64,000 nt of DNA from positions 1,240,001 to 1,304,000 of the forward strand of contig JAAXNY010000010.1 in assembly GCA_013420905.1 (NCBI GenBank), given 5' to 3'. Positions within the stretch are counted from its first letter, which is position 1. Each line of letters opens with the position of its first letter. Below the pieces are notes generated by a model, which saw only the letters and a program-made list of their open reading frames with translations, had not been told where the DNA came from and made no database searches. The position numbers and the translations under genes are program-made. Shown here piece by piece: positions 1 to 11,055 of this stretch. The stretch comes from Collybia mongolica. Taxonomy: Eukaryota > Basidiomycota > Agaricomycetes > Agaricales > Clitocybaceae.

Positions 1-735
1 TCAGACAATGCAGAAGCCTTTGCCATCTCCAGGGGGATAGATGAAGCCTTCCACATCCCAAACCTAGACACATCTAAAATAGATGTCTTCTTGGACTCTG
101 TGAATGCAATCAAACTGGTCTTAGACCCGTCGCACCACACAGCCCACAAATCAGCTGTCAACGTGACATCAAAACTCACCTTGTGGCTAACTATCAAGCC
201 CAATGCTACCATCACAGCATGTGAAGTCAGAGAACACCTTTACGCCCACAAGGCTGCCACTAACTTAGAGGTGGCCCATGGGGAAGTTAAGCACACTACC
301 CTTGCAAAAGCAAGGGCAAATGCTGTACTATGTATGACAGATGCCTGGAGTGTTTTGGCCAAGCAGAAGGAGTACATAGGAGCAAATTTCCTGCATCTCC
401 ATGAACATGGAAAGCAATTGACTCCAAGCCACCTGAAAGGGGGGACGTGGATAGGAAAAATCTCTATGGAGACTAGTAAAACCATCCAACTGGCACAAGC
501 TCTCACTGGGCACACACCAATTGGTGCTTACAGACAACACTTCCTTAAAGAAAAGGAGATGTACATGTGCGACTGCAGCCTTGGAAAGGAGACCATTGAT
601 CACATGTTCAGGTACTGCCCACTCTATGAGAGGGCAGAACATCCCGGGAGGAAACTAACCCTTGTATGGGTTAGCAACTTCTTACATGACAACCTGGCAG
701 CCTTTGGTGTCTTCCGGGAACCATGCATAGAATAG
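1..735 (+). CDS. LINE ORF2 C-terminus: RNase H-like domain and Cys/His tail (partial)
   Basis: The frame is open from base 1 with no start codon, so this is the 3' part of a larger ORF. The first residues, SDNAEAFAISRGI, resemble the strand/helix of RNase H domains found after the reverse transcriptase in Tad1/I-type fungal LINEs. The C-terminal part has a short Cys/His motif (CDC, then H and C in IDHMFRYCP) preceded by an ALTGHTPIGAYRQHF stretch. That arrangement is typical of the tail of basidiomycete LINE polymerases, where template-derived pupils such as gag-like zinc knuckles recur. The product would act in target-primed reverse transcription. Family assignment is from recall of motifs, not a search. 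Confidence 0.7.
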   Translation, partial: SDNAEAFAISRGIDEAFHIPNLDTSKIDVFLDSVNAIKLVLDPSHHTAHKSAVNVTSKLTLWLTIKPNATITACEVREHLYAHKAATNLEVAHGEVKHTTLAKARANAVLCMTDAWSVLAKQKEYIGANFLHLHEHGKQLTPSHLKGGTWIGKISMETSKTIQLAQALTGHTPIGAYRQHFLKEKEMYMCDCSLGKETIDHMFRYCPLYERAEHPGRKLTLVWVSNFLHDNLAAFGVFREPCIE

Positions 736-1192
736 AGCAGGAGTACCTGGAGGTAAGTGGGTGCTTGTTGGATGGTATCCTTGATACCAGGTCAAATGCC
801 TCAGGGCAAGCATACACGCATGGGCCTGGTCCCTCAGGACTAAGTTGGGCTTCCCTTGGGAAGCCTTCAGGGGGGTGTACCCCCCTGTGAACTGGGCGCA
901 AGAAAGCGGCCATGCTGACCACTTATCAAATGGATTGAGAAGTGCAGGGGGCAGTCCCCTCTGCGACGACTCCTGTCCTTAGTCCTGTATGGGTCTATTA
1001 CCTGGTCCCTTCACAGGAACCAACACCTGGAGCGCTTGTCCTAGGAACAGGGAGGCAATCCAATCTTGCCACATATGATGGCCTTTATGCGCCATATTTC
1101 AACCCAGTTACCCAACTACATTTACATGTGACTGCATCTGTACTAGTGTATGGCAGTATATAAAATTGTTGAAAGGACAAAAAAAAAAAAAA
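1..1192 (+). mobile_element. 3' end of a non-LTR (LINE) retrotransposon
   Basis: An open frame runs from the first base to 735 and encodes the C-terminus of a LINE polyprotein. It is followed by about 440 nt of untranslated sequence and a run of 14 A at 1179-1192, which looks like the retrotransposed poly(A) tail. The 5' part lies outside the window, so target-site duplications cannot be checked. The element is intact in what is visible: no stop or frameshift in the coding part. Confidence 0.75.
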
Positions 1193-2020
1193 CTTACTGC
1201 CACCTCTCATACCATTAGTGAAACTTTTCCATATACACTAGGAGGATATCTTTTTGAATACAGATATACATTTTATTGAACCATTATCTTATAAAGTCAA
1301 AAACAATGTAGATTTTAAGTCATTGGTCAATCTTGTTCCTACACATTAAGACTACAATTTGTTAAATCCAGATTTTCTGGCTGTTGCAGCAATGTCTCAG
1401 AACAGCCCTGCTCGGCATGACTTCTCTACAAAAGAAAAAGATTTCAAAAGATCTGTATTTAAAATTTTGTTGGGATTATAATTCGGAGTTAATTTGTCTT
1501 TGAATTGAGCATTTAGAGTGATTGTAGAAGCCGGAAAATGCAAAGCCATTCTCTCCAGTGAATTTATTAGTCTTTACAGTTTGGTTAAATTTACTTACCA
1601 ACGGCTATTTGCATCAGTACGCGAAATTACTAAGCATTGCCCACCCCCATGACTTGCCATCCTGCCATGTGCTAACACAACCCACAACAATTTCCTTATT
1701 TGGGGGGGGGGGGGGAGGGGGACGCCCTGCCATCAAACATGTCCAAGATCCACCAATCTGCCACCTCTTGGGGTGAATGGGTGAGTAGGCGGGAAAGGGA
1801 GGGCATAACCGTCCTCAGCTGATCAACAGTGTCCATCAAAAGTGGATTTGACGGCCGTATGAAGCACTAAATCTCCCACTAAATTCAATTGTCACGGTAA
1901 GTTAGAAACATGCAGTACTATTGGAAGGAAATGTAGCCAATGTCATAAAGAAGCATCATGCACTCTATGAAGATGAAGTCCATTATCTGTTGACACTTTA
2001 CGAGTCCAAGACTGAACCTT
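1193..2020. other. intergenic, AT-rich, no gene seen
   Basis: About 830 bp between the LINE poly(A) and the stop codon of the secreted-protein gene. It contains no credible coding frame. A run of 14 G, an A and 5 more G occupies 1702-1721. The last part is probably the 3' UTR of the minus-strand gene. Confidence 0.6.
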
Positions 2021-3471
2021 TCATGCAGCTGCTCGGCATTGGTTGTTCTGTTGGTCGCACTGGCTAACGGTGAGATCTTGAGCTTTACCAGCCGCTGAGT
2101 TGGCAATATTGGCGCATTTGTTGTGTTGAATGTCGCAAGAGCGTCCAATAGCGGCAGCTTGGTTCAAGAAAGAGTCAGAGCCTTCAACTGCAAAACCACG
2201 TCCGCCAACAGTAACCGTAGGTGCGACAGCGCCACCAACTAAAATCAGATATGAGTTTGGGAGGTGAGCTGGTAGTTATAGGATACTCACGAGCTCCGGT
2301 AAATCTTTGAAGGTTACTAGAACCAGTGGCAGGTGCAGCCGGAGAGGAGGACGCAGCCGGAGGAGCGGGCGAAGCAGGGGGTACTGGTGCGGCGGTTGCA
2401 GTTGCTCCCGCAGTCACTGTTACTGTAACAGCTATCAGAGGGACCGCGTGAGATTATTGAACTTTGTTAAGGAGTATCCGGGGAAGGATAACGTACGAGC
2501 TGGACAAATCGTGTTTGTTGCGGTCGGGGCAGCAGTTGCAGTCGGACTGGATAGTTTAATTGAAAAAGATGACACAGAAATGGGATAGTGAGAACTCACA
2601 CAGAAGCGGTGGCCTGATTATCAGCTTCAACACCTCCGACGTCGTTGACGGCAGCATCGATTTCAACCGCGGTTGCGTCAGGGACCAAAAGACCCAGCGT
2701 GAAGATGCAGCCATTCGGGTCGTTGGCATCGTTACATGTATTACCTGCAGCTGTGGGGTCGTTGAGTTGTCCAGGAGCAAACGTTCCTGACTTGAGGGCG
2801 TCCTGCGGATCGCCTCCAACGCCATGGATTTGTCTCGCGAGCTCTAAAGTGATTGCCTTATTTACTGCCGCAGCATTGTCAGAGGCAGGATCCTGGAGGA
2901 TAGCTGTGTTACGAATGAATTTATCAGATTTATTGACGTCGGTATGTACCTGATGTTGCTGGATGGCTGCAATTTCAGTATTGACTGCTTTGATGCTGGT
3001 GCATGGTGCGGTCACAAGACCAATTTGACCAGTATTACGTTCCAGGGCGCGGTAAATTAGTGCGTCGACTTGGCCCTGGATATCGCCTGCGACTTTGGCG
3101 TTTGTGAAGGCTTGATCAGCAGTGGCTTGCTGGAGACAGGTCGGATCCTAAGGGGTAAGTCGTGTGAAGATAAGCGATGAAGGAGGAAATTTGAGGGTTT
3201 TACGGTGATCTTTCCAGCACCGGTTGCGGCTGCTGCGTTGCCCAAGAGGCCAAAGACGGGGTCGGTAATCCCGTCAGGGTTGTTCAGCGCCAGGCTTTTT
3301 CGAACGGAGGTTAGGAAAGGCTCATGAGAGTGCTCTATTCGTGAGCAGGGGATCAGAGCCTTTTCGTAGCGCTTAGAGAATCACCATACCTTGCGGAACC
3401 TCGCGTCGTACAGGAAGAGCAGATGCAGAGGAGAGACAGAGCAAGGCTAGCGCTGCGGCCTTGAATGTCAT
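2021..3471 (-). CDS. secreted protein of a basidiomycete-conserved family (7 exons, 370 aa)
   Basis: A signal peptide (MTFKAAALALLCLSSASA, then a possible Kex2 site RR) starts at 3471. Exons that keep frame throughout are 3471-3390, 3334-3204, 3147-2950, 2892-2600, 2546-2497, 2431-2291 and 2238-2021. They total 1113 nt, exactly 370 codons plus stop. The middle carries NDPTAAGNTCNDANDPNGC and the C-terminus carries RFTGALGGAVAPTVTVGG, then GRSCDIQHNKCAN and CDQQNNQCRAAA, giving paired cysteines likely to form disulfides. A Ser/Ala/Pro linker (exon 5) joins the two halves. I recall this family from many agaricomycete secretomes, sometimes mislabelled as a ribosomal protein. Its biochemical role is unknown. 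The 57-nt intron 2949-2893 is in frame and stop-free, so unspliced message would also translate. Confidence 0.82.
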
Positions 3472-4670
3472 ATTGATAGAGACGCTGGTGTATTTGAATG
3501 AAGGATGAAAGAGCGTCGGTGAAGAGATGATACCCGCAACCTGTGATGAGTTAGATGTGGCAGTCAAAACGTTATCACAGAATAAGAACCTGCAGTGAAC
3601 AATCTAACAAGAACCTGTCTTGGGTGACAAAAAGAGTGGAACGATGAGAAGACAGATACCGGATGAAAAGGAAAGGTGCTTGCAGCTTTATAACTTTTGC
3701 GGTCACGCTTGAAGACCGGGCAACCCAATTATGTTATTTCCAAATACCATCTTGATGGTGCTGGGCCGGCGGTTCTATGGTTACTGGTGATCTACGTCCG
3801 TCCGCCCTGGATAGGGTAACAACATCCACCGAAGTACTTGTATGGTTCAAAGCTTGTTCAGCACAGTTCTGTAAACGCCGAAGAGCCTGCTCCTCCGCAC
3901 GTGAGATTACATTGCTCAGAGAGGAAAACTGGGCACGAGTCGTGTTGCCTTGGTTCCACTCTTTTCTGTTCCTGACGAATACCAATACACACTGGGATAC
4001 CGTGCAACAACTCATCCTAGCTCATCCTTCGAGCCGAACCGTCTTTTGATCTTCTGGGAGTCGCCGATCCATAGAGGGATATTAGGAGAGGTAACCGATA
4101 CCCGATGTTTGTCCGTACGCGTATACGGGTTCCGACGATTCGAAGCAATTGGGAAGAGAGACAAGGACCTTTGATCATTAAATTTATGCTTCGAGGTGGC
4201 CAAGGGTGGCCACAGAGGGTATGCCTTGTGTATATATTCAAAGACGTGATCTATAAGGCAGGGATAACGACAACATGAAGAATTGACGAAACCTCGAGGC
4301 GCGTGAACGACGTTTAGAAGACCTACCAAGCGGCTCAATGAATAGGACGCAGTTGGGCACATTCTGTCATCGAGATATATCCTGAGAGGATGGAGCCAAA
4401 AACAAACAAAACATAAATTAACATTAGGCTTCGGCGGAATCCATCCCTCGATGATTGTTGATTTTAATCTCGATACTGCAGATTTGTGTTGTCCTGGTAA
4501 CTGTCATCTAAAGAGTAAAACAGAATACATCGAACCAAAATTTGGGTTGCGACCCTTTGTTCATTCTATCTGGAAGCATGCGGAAGGGCCTGAACCATGG
4601 TGTGGAGTCTACGCCGAGATTGGTCATTCAGAAAACGCTCTTTCACCAAGCTGTTAAAAAGGACTCTTAG
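3472..4670. other. intergenic, no supported gene
   Basis: About 1.2 kb. The first part is the promoter of the minus-strand secreted-protein gene, and the last part is the 3' flank of the minus-strand mitochondrial gene. Open frames of 60-116 codons on both strands show no recognisable motif, no coherent splice pattern and mutually overlapping positions. Confidence 0.5.
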
Positions 4671-5419
4671 TTATATTCGAACTGTGGTCGAATCCTTCTT
4701 TGATAAAGCTTGAAGATCTTGTTCTGGACGGTTGACATATATGAATTGATGCCGCGCACTGAACAGGATATGTTTACTCACGTATTCCCCACACGTGGGA
4801 CCGTAGGTCTAGGAACTCTGGATAAGAGGATGAGTATGGAGTTATAGGCTAGGACTTGACACGAGGAAGGACATGGGCACTTACCAACGTGTAATCCGTC
4901 GAGCAACTTTTTAGTCTCGGCTCGGACGTGGGAAATATCTTCCTTGGAAGCCGTCGTTTGGCCCAAAGCTTTGAGATCCTTTTCAACAGCCTCTATCCTT
5001 CTGACATGCGCGGAAATCTCAACACCCATTATTATGAGCCCCACTTAAACATTGGAAATAATGGGAAAGTAACCTTTTCGGTGCTAATTTGAAGAGTTTC
5101 CACACTATCTTGCAACGCGGCAGAGGCTCGTTGATATTCCTCCAATAGGTGATATGCAGCAAACGAAGATGCGAGAGAAAATCCAAACAGGAAACCGACG
5201 ATTCTGAAAATAGCTGTTTGAGCTAGTTACGGTCACAGGCTGAATATTATATATTTACCCTCCACGAAAGCCTCCGATGGGTTTCTTTTGTGCTTGAACG
5301 GTGCCAAGATTTGGGGCGGCCTCATTTTTCAAGATTTGACTCGTGGAAAGGAAACGGCTCGGTTGTGATTGTCTAGATACGCTTCGAGCAGCTGAGAGGA
5401 GACGCATGGAAGAGGCCAT
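4671..5419 (-). CDS. small mitochondrial single-span membrane protein with coiled coil (170 aa)
   Basis: Five exons (5419-5259, 5203-5074, 5017-4885, 4817-4782, 4723-4671) sum to 513 nt, that is 170 codons plus stop. The N-terminus is rich in Arg/Ser with no acidic residue (MASSMRLLSAARSVSRQSQ), as expected of a mitochondrial presequence. A glycine-flanked hydrophobic segment follows (IVGFLFGFSLASSFAAYHLL). The rest is a long heptad-rich helix ending in EFLDLRSHVWGIQQDLQAL. The layout suggests an inner- or outer-membrane anchor with a soluble coiled coil. I recall similar short proteins in other basidiomycetes, but no function. The last exon is needed because GTGAGT at 4781 is a splice donor; reading through it would end the protein early at WGIRE. 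Confidence 0.8.
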
Positions 5420-5844
5420 GTCTGTAATAATGATCGAGTGAGTCTTGGTATTCCGCCTGAGGGAGGGACTAGGAAGGAATGAGAGAATGGCAGCGTTCTG
5501 GTTCGCTAGCAGTTCGACTCCTTGGATGTTGAACGTTAAAATGTTTCGGTGCAGCGAGCACTGAATTTGTTGCGGCTCTTCCCGTCGTCGTGTCACGTGT
5601 TTTTGCATTTCGAGTTCTCGCCTTCACGGGTCAACTACTACATAGTTGCTTTACTACTTTTACGTCTAGTGCTTTCGTCGCGGCAATTGTTGATTGTGCA
5701 TGCTTGGCCTGGATAGTCCGTAAAGTGGATAGCTCCCGTGCGTTCTATCACAACTTTCATTTCCCAAAAATACAGCCCCCAGCCATCAGCTAAAGCACTT
5801 GTGTCAATTTCTGCGTTCAGGGTGTTGTAAAGATCACGATTACC
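5420..5844. promoter_or_regulatory. divergent promoter region, mitochondrial protein / POP1
   Basis: The two start codons face away from each other across 425 bp. No TATA box stands out. The role is inferred from gene orientation only. Confidence 0.5.
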
Positions 5845-8800
5845 ATGGCCCCGAAGCGCAAGACCGATGCAACTCAGGAAGAAACATCTGCCCGTGAAAA
5901 GAAGAAAATGAAAGTCACGGTGGCCCGAACAATTGTTGTGCAGAATGTAAATCCGGACAATACTGCTGCTTCACCATCGTCCGGATCGCACGCGTTAAAC
6001 AGTGAGGTATAGGAATTGAATATAGAACCTCCACTAATAATACAATATAATCAAGGTATAGAACGGTTGCCTGGCGCAATTGATGTGGAGAGATTTGCAG
6101 AGGTAGTCAATTAGGCTTGGTTTCAAATGATGTAACTTAAAAGTATCGTCAGACGAGGGCTTTTGAGATTGATGCCATGCAAAGTGCCATGAAATCCGCA
6201 AGGTATGTTATGTTACTCGCGATCCACGTTCGAGTGCTTATATATAATAAGCGCGAGTTCAACCCAGAGAGCCTGGCAGGAACTCCCTCGTCATCTGCGT
6301 CGCAGGGCAGCCAGCCACGATGTGCGTAGAGTTCCGCTTCGCTTGCGTGAAAAAGCGCGCGCAGAGGTAGGACGTAAAGCCGAATTAGTCATTTCACATT
6401 CTGAACTAATCATGATATCTCGTATAGATGGACCCCGTTCGCAAGAGAGTCTTAGGTCGCTCTGTTTCAAAGCGCGGCAAAGAGAAAGGCTTAACTCGTA
6501 CAGCGTCTTTTTTGAAGAGACAACGTAGGTGGTCTAATCCCCGATTTTTGTCATATTAAAAGCGCTACAGATGATAAACTTTGGCTTGAAACCCATCTAT
6601 GGCATGCCAAACGGATGAAAATGGAAAATATGTGGGGGTATCGACTGGTGCGGAGTCTCAGAGGGCATCTGTATATATTGAATAACCTCCCTTACAGGCA
6701 GTCCATCCAACCGAAAAGGCTTATCGCCCGTCTCATCGAGCTTCGACCCATGGCTCAATCATCCATGACGCGTCTTATTATTCTTTGATCGAACTTCAAG
6801 GTCCAGAAAGGATCCTGAAACACATTCTGGATGCTTCTTGTGATCCTCAAGGTCCTAGTCCAGGAGCAACAAGGTACGCGATGAAGCTCATCCTGGATAA
6901 TGTATAGTTGATCCTGAAAGTCAGGTATTCTGGTGGCTCACGTTCTTTTGACACACACATTTACGAACCGGGCTCATATCCATTTGATCTCATTGGCCCA
7001 ACGACGGTGATCTGGCAGCCGCTCACAACCACTGTGTCCCCAGCCGATGACTTGGATGACAACATGTTGCAAGGAGACAAATCAAATGCAGAAATACCTA
7101 ATGTTACCCCAGAAGCATCTGAGCCTCTCCGCCGCCCCCCAAAGCGAAAAAGAAGAGGGAAAAAGGAGGCTAAGGAAAACATAATGGAGGCCATCCCTGA
7201 TACGACCAGGGTTGTCTGGTTAAGGTCGCATCCTTCGATTCATAATAGCGTCTTCTCTTCTCTTCAGGCCGCTGTGGCCCTTACCTTGGAGACAGAAAAA
7301 CGCACTAGCACGACGCCAGAAATTGACATACATGTTGAAATAGCTGATTTGAGAGGTCAGATTAACGCTTTCGAAATCATGGGACCCAAGTCAAGCCAGG
7401 TTCTGAAGGGGGCTCTAACCCCAATCCCCCAAGATCAGAGAGAGGACTTCAAAAAAGTAAGTATATTTCCCCCCATTCGTATGGCTCACTTTAAAGGAAA
7501 TGCTCAGTTTTGGTCGTCGTTAACGGATTTGCAAACTTCTGGATCAGTACCCCGTGGTATGGTCATTGGGCTCAAGGTAATCGACCCACGGCTTAAGTAC
7601 TGCCTGCCTCTTGAATATCTTTTGATTCTTAAACTCATGCTCCCTTAGATTTCCTCCGAAGAATGCAAAACCTGAACCTCCCCAGTCGGACCATGTGCCG
7701 GGTGCTGTAACGGCATTTCCTTCGTCCACCTTGGCCGAAACCGAAATTTGGATTGCCGCTATCAGGAATAAGTTGGCGAAACCTCGTTACAAGAAGAAGG
7801 ATTTAGATGAACGGCGAGCGAAGGCAAGTGGCAATAATGGGATCCAAGAAGGGTGCTCTGATTGAAGACATTTATAGATCCTTATCCCCGGAACACCACT
7901 TAAAGCAACGCGTCAAGACAACCGCGTCCCCGTCATGCTCATTCAGAGGTCGATTGAAAGCCCAGGTTCTGATAGCCAAGCGATCCACGGTTGGACTCTC
8001 ATCATTCCCGCTGGTTGGTCGATGGCCTTCTTCAATTCCCTCACTTTTACAGGCACACGAGTAGGCGGCCAACGTGAACGTCAAACGCAGTCATTCGAGG
8101 CAGGGGCATGTTATTTTCCTCGCGATTATCCATCATCCATAGGGTATGACCTTTACGCTGCAAAGAGGGAGCAAGAGAATAGGGAACGATGGGAAAGAAA
8201 ACCCCCAGCAAAACGGCCCAACTTCGAGAAACTTGGAACTCGGAGCCCTTGGAAAGCAGATTGGGAGGTACTTCTTAAACTCAAGGAACCGCAAGGTGAT
8301 GTAGAAAATGACGGACTTGTTCCAACGCAAAGGGAAGCAGAAATGAACGTCGATGAAGAGACGGTGAAACCTTGGTTGTTCCGTGGCATCGAGGTCCCAA
8401 AGATCATATCCAATATTTCAAAAATTTTCAATCATGGAGCGGGCCTGCTTCAAGAACTGAACCGCTTACGTCTCAAGCGAGGGCAGGAAACAACGGCCAT
8501 AGATCACAAGCCAGAAGAGGTGCTCAAGGTAGCTTTGGTATCTGTCAGGGTCAAAGTTACCAAACGAGGCGCTCCAGAGGATTTGGCTCTGATTTACTCA
8601 GTTGAAGACGACGAAGCAAAGAGGTGGGAGAGAATTATGAAGCAACGCGTGGAATCCGAAGTCATGCTTGTCAGTGACGAAACTCCAGAAGAGATCGAAG
8701 TGAGGGCTCAGTTCTTGTTTCTTGAAATGATCCCTTACTCGCTGCCCTACAGTTGTCAGAAGTGAAACCATTGGAGGAGAATATAATTGGATATGTGACT

Positions 8801-9053
8801 ACAGGTCACTTCTCGCTATCTCGGGGTGAAGGATTCGCAATCGGTGCAGTTCCATTAATTCGGTTCTTACAACTTCAAGAGCAAAGCCATAGGTACATTA
8901 GTGGGATATCCTACATTACAGATTTTACTGATGCTTGCCGATTAGATTACATCCCAGCGTCGCTGCTTCGAGCAACCCCTCAATCATCGTCAAGTGGCGC
9001 AACACAAATGGGCAGCAGTGTCGAGCTGCGCATCTGCAACTAGTAGATAGTTA
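5845..9053 (+). CDS. POP1: ribonuclease P/MRP protein subunit POP1
   Basis: POP1 is the largest protein of RNase P and RNase MRP, which process pre-tRNA 5' ends and pre-rRNA in the nucleus and nucleolus. The start ATG at 5845 opens a basic, Lys-rich N-terminus. The Pop1 N-terminal domain follows, with arginine-rich helices (ELPRHLRRRAASHDVRRVP) and the diagnostic LWHAKRMKMENMWGYRL. A YSGGSRSFDTHIY segment comes next, after an intron ending near 6933. The POPLD domain is visible around 7935-8130 (GWTLIIPAGWSMAFFNSL). The C-terminal beta domain ends with VKWRNTNGQQCRAAHLQLV after an intron at 8893-8957. The gene has about ten exons, and those before 6900 are short. A basic acidic-flanked linker (RRPPKRKRRGKK) near residue 330 looks like a nuclear signal. 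Exact internal boundaries were not all fixed. Confidence 0.9.
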
Positions 9054-9255
9054 AATTCAGCGATATTGTTCATATAATTGAGGTATTATTGTACAGGCAG
9101 AAACAATACACATTCATGCGTCATGTTCTACAATGAGTGGAGTAAGTTACTAGATGGCACAAGTCCAAGTGAGACAGACGTTGCAAATATAAAAAGAGGT
9201 GACTAACACCCTGGACGGAGCAAGATATGAGGGAAGGTTATCGCAGCCCAATAGG

Positions 9256-10831
9256 CTACCTAATTTTCCATTTGTCAACTGCGGCTTGGACTAACCGCCC
9301 CATTTCTACCCTTGCTTGTTTCTTAGCACTGTCCGTAATACCTTCAAGAGCATCCAGCGCCCCCGGCGAAGTTTGTAAAGGATCGAATTCAAGTAAGTGC
9401 CCATCCTTAGTTGGAATTGCCACTAGGGCCGAAAATGAACGGGTATGGGTTGGCTTCGGGGTGGTGTATGGATTGAGGTAGGATTTGTTAGGCAGTGGTT
9501 GAGAATGGGATGATGGAAACTGCGAGGGGTAATTAGGTTGTGTTTGTACCTCTGGTTGAGAATGCGGAAACTGGAGTGTTTGGGAACTTTCCCTGGAATG
9601 AGAGGATGACGTGGGTCGGGATGAGCCGGTAAGAATACTGGCTTGTGAATCTGCGCGAGAGTGAAGGCCCTTTAAGGTCGGTGGGAAGGCGACCGAAGGA
9701 TCGCGACGAATTACAATATTACTCTTGGAGCGCTTCAGCGTCTTTGGTTCGGTTAAACTGTTGCTCTTCCCAATGTCTGTTTCCTCGCGACCCTCTTCAA
9801 TGTCCGTGTCCTGTTCCGCCATTTCCACGCCTTTAAACCAACCGAGACCAAACTCGTATGGGTTTGCAAGAGGGGAGCCGTTCACACTGAGCATACTTTC
9901 GTCCTTTCTTGGCAGGCGCATCGTAGTGGGCTCGCCGAGGCTCCCTCCAGGGTATTTTGGCGTCTTTGAGGGTAATGCGGGATTGAATGTAGAGCTGGAA
10001 GGTACACGTTGTTGAGTGAGGGGGCCTGGCCTACTTGACGGATGCTTAGTTGGGGATCCTGGCCTTGATGACGGCCGAGTGTAAAAAGCAGAAGTTCTAG
10101 TATTGCTCCCAAAGGGAGGCCGTGCTTTTTGAGGGCTTGGGGAAGGAGGAACGCGTCCCATTGTACGCGACTAGGTGAAAGAAGGATTGTTAGTCGAGAT
10201 GATACACGTCCCAATGCCACTTAACGTACTGCTCCGGGTGTCTTATTTCCAGCGGCAAGGAGACGAGCACGTTGCGCAGTCCCAGGACCAGTTGACGAGC
10301 CAGCTTTTTTCTTGGGAGAGGCTGTTGTTCGGGCTTCAGAAGGCATCAGAGAGTGGTCAACGGCGCGGTACAAATGGACCTTACGATTTTTGACTGCCCT
10401 CGATGACTCGAGCTCTCCTCCAGGCCCTGCTTCAGCCTCTTGACTCGCCATCCACTTTCTCTTCCTGGCATCCTTATCAAGCTCTCCTAAGGTTCCCTCA
10501 CTCCCTGCTGCTACAAGCTTCTCCTTCTGGAAGCCTCTCAAAGCAGCCTGGATGTTGCCATTGTATTTTTCCCCAAACTCCCGCATTGTCATATTTTGGA
10601 CTTGCTTGGGGATGCGCGAGACTTGACCCTCTTGGTGCATATTGAAATTTTCCAAGCGATCCGTAAGCCATGATTCGAACTGGCGAGTACGATGAGCAAC
10701 TACACCAGAATCCAATTAATCAAAATTGAGAAGTTTCGTCTAATATAAAGCGAACCTTCGATGTCGAGATTAGCAAGGAGATGTTGCTTTTCCTCTGGGG
10801 TATACTTTGTGGTAGAAGTAGGGAAATCCAT
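9256..10831 (-). CDS. borealin / Nbl1-type chromosomal passenger complex protein (486 aa)
   Basis: Three exons (10831-10756, 10699-10230, 10170-9256) keep frame and give 486 residues. Residues 10-45 (YTPEEKQHLLANLDIE, then VAHRTRQFESWL) match the Nbl1/Borealin N-terminal helix that binds INCENP and survivin. The rest is long, Ser/Pro-rich and probably disordered, with many SP sites expected of a mitotic kinase target. The last 60 residues, LVAIPTKDGHLLEFDPLQTSP followed by a basic helix, form the only other ordered-looking part and may match the borealin C-terminal domain. In cells this would localise Aurora kinase to inner centromeres. Fission yeast Nbl1 is much shorter, so the length resembles animal borealin more than yeast Nbl1. 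Confidence 0.82.
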
Positions 10832-11055
10832 AAAACAAACTTCCGAGAGGCCAGCAGTCCCTGCGTTGGTCAACGAAGTTGGGAATCAGGCGCGCCAAGT
10901 CAGGTGCATCACGTGGTACGCGTCGTCAATTTCCGAATTGGCAAGAAAATAAGTCGTTCGATGGGAGTCGGCGAGCTCCATTTCCACTTAATCTGCCAAT
11001 ACCTCCACGGTACACGTTTTAACGAAGTATTTTTTCGTAAAATCCACCAGCTGCT
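10832..11055. promoter_or_regulatory. divergent promoter region, borealin / ERG26
   Basis: The two start codons diverge across 224 bp. Shared promoter use is inferred from layout. Confidence 0.5.

Noticed and set aside
5500..5530. box-B-like AGTTCGACTCC
   Set aside because: No box A or cloverleaf around it on either strand. It is in the 5' flank of the mitochondrial protein gene.
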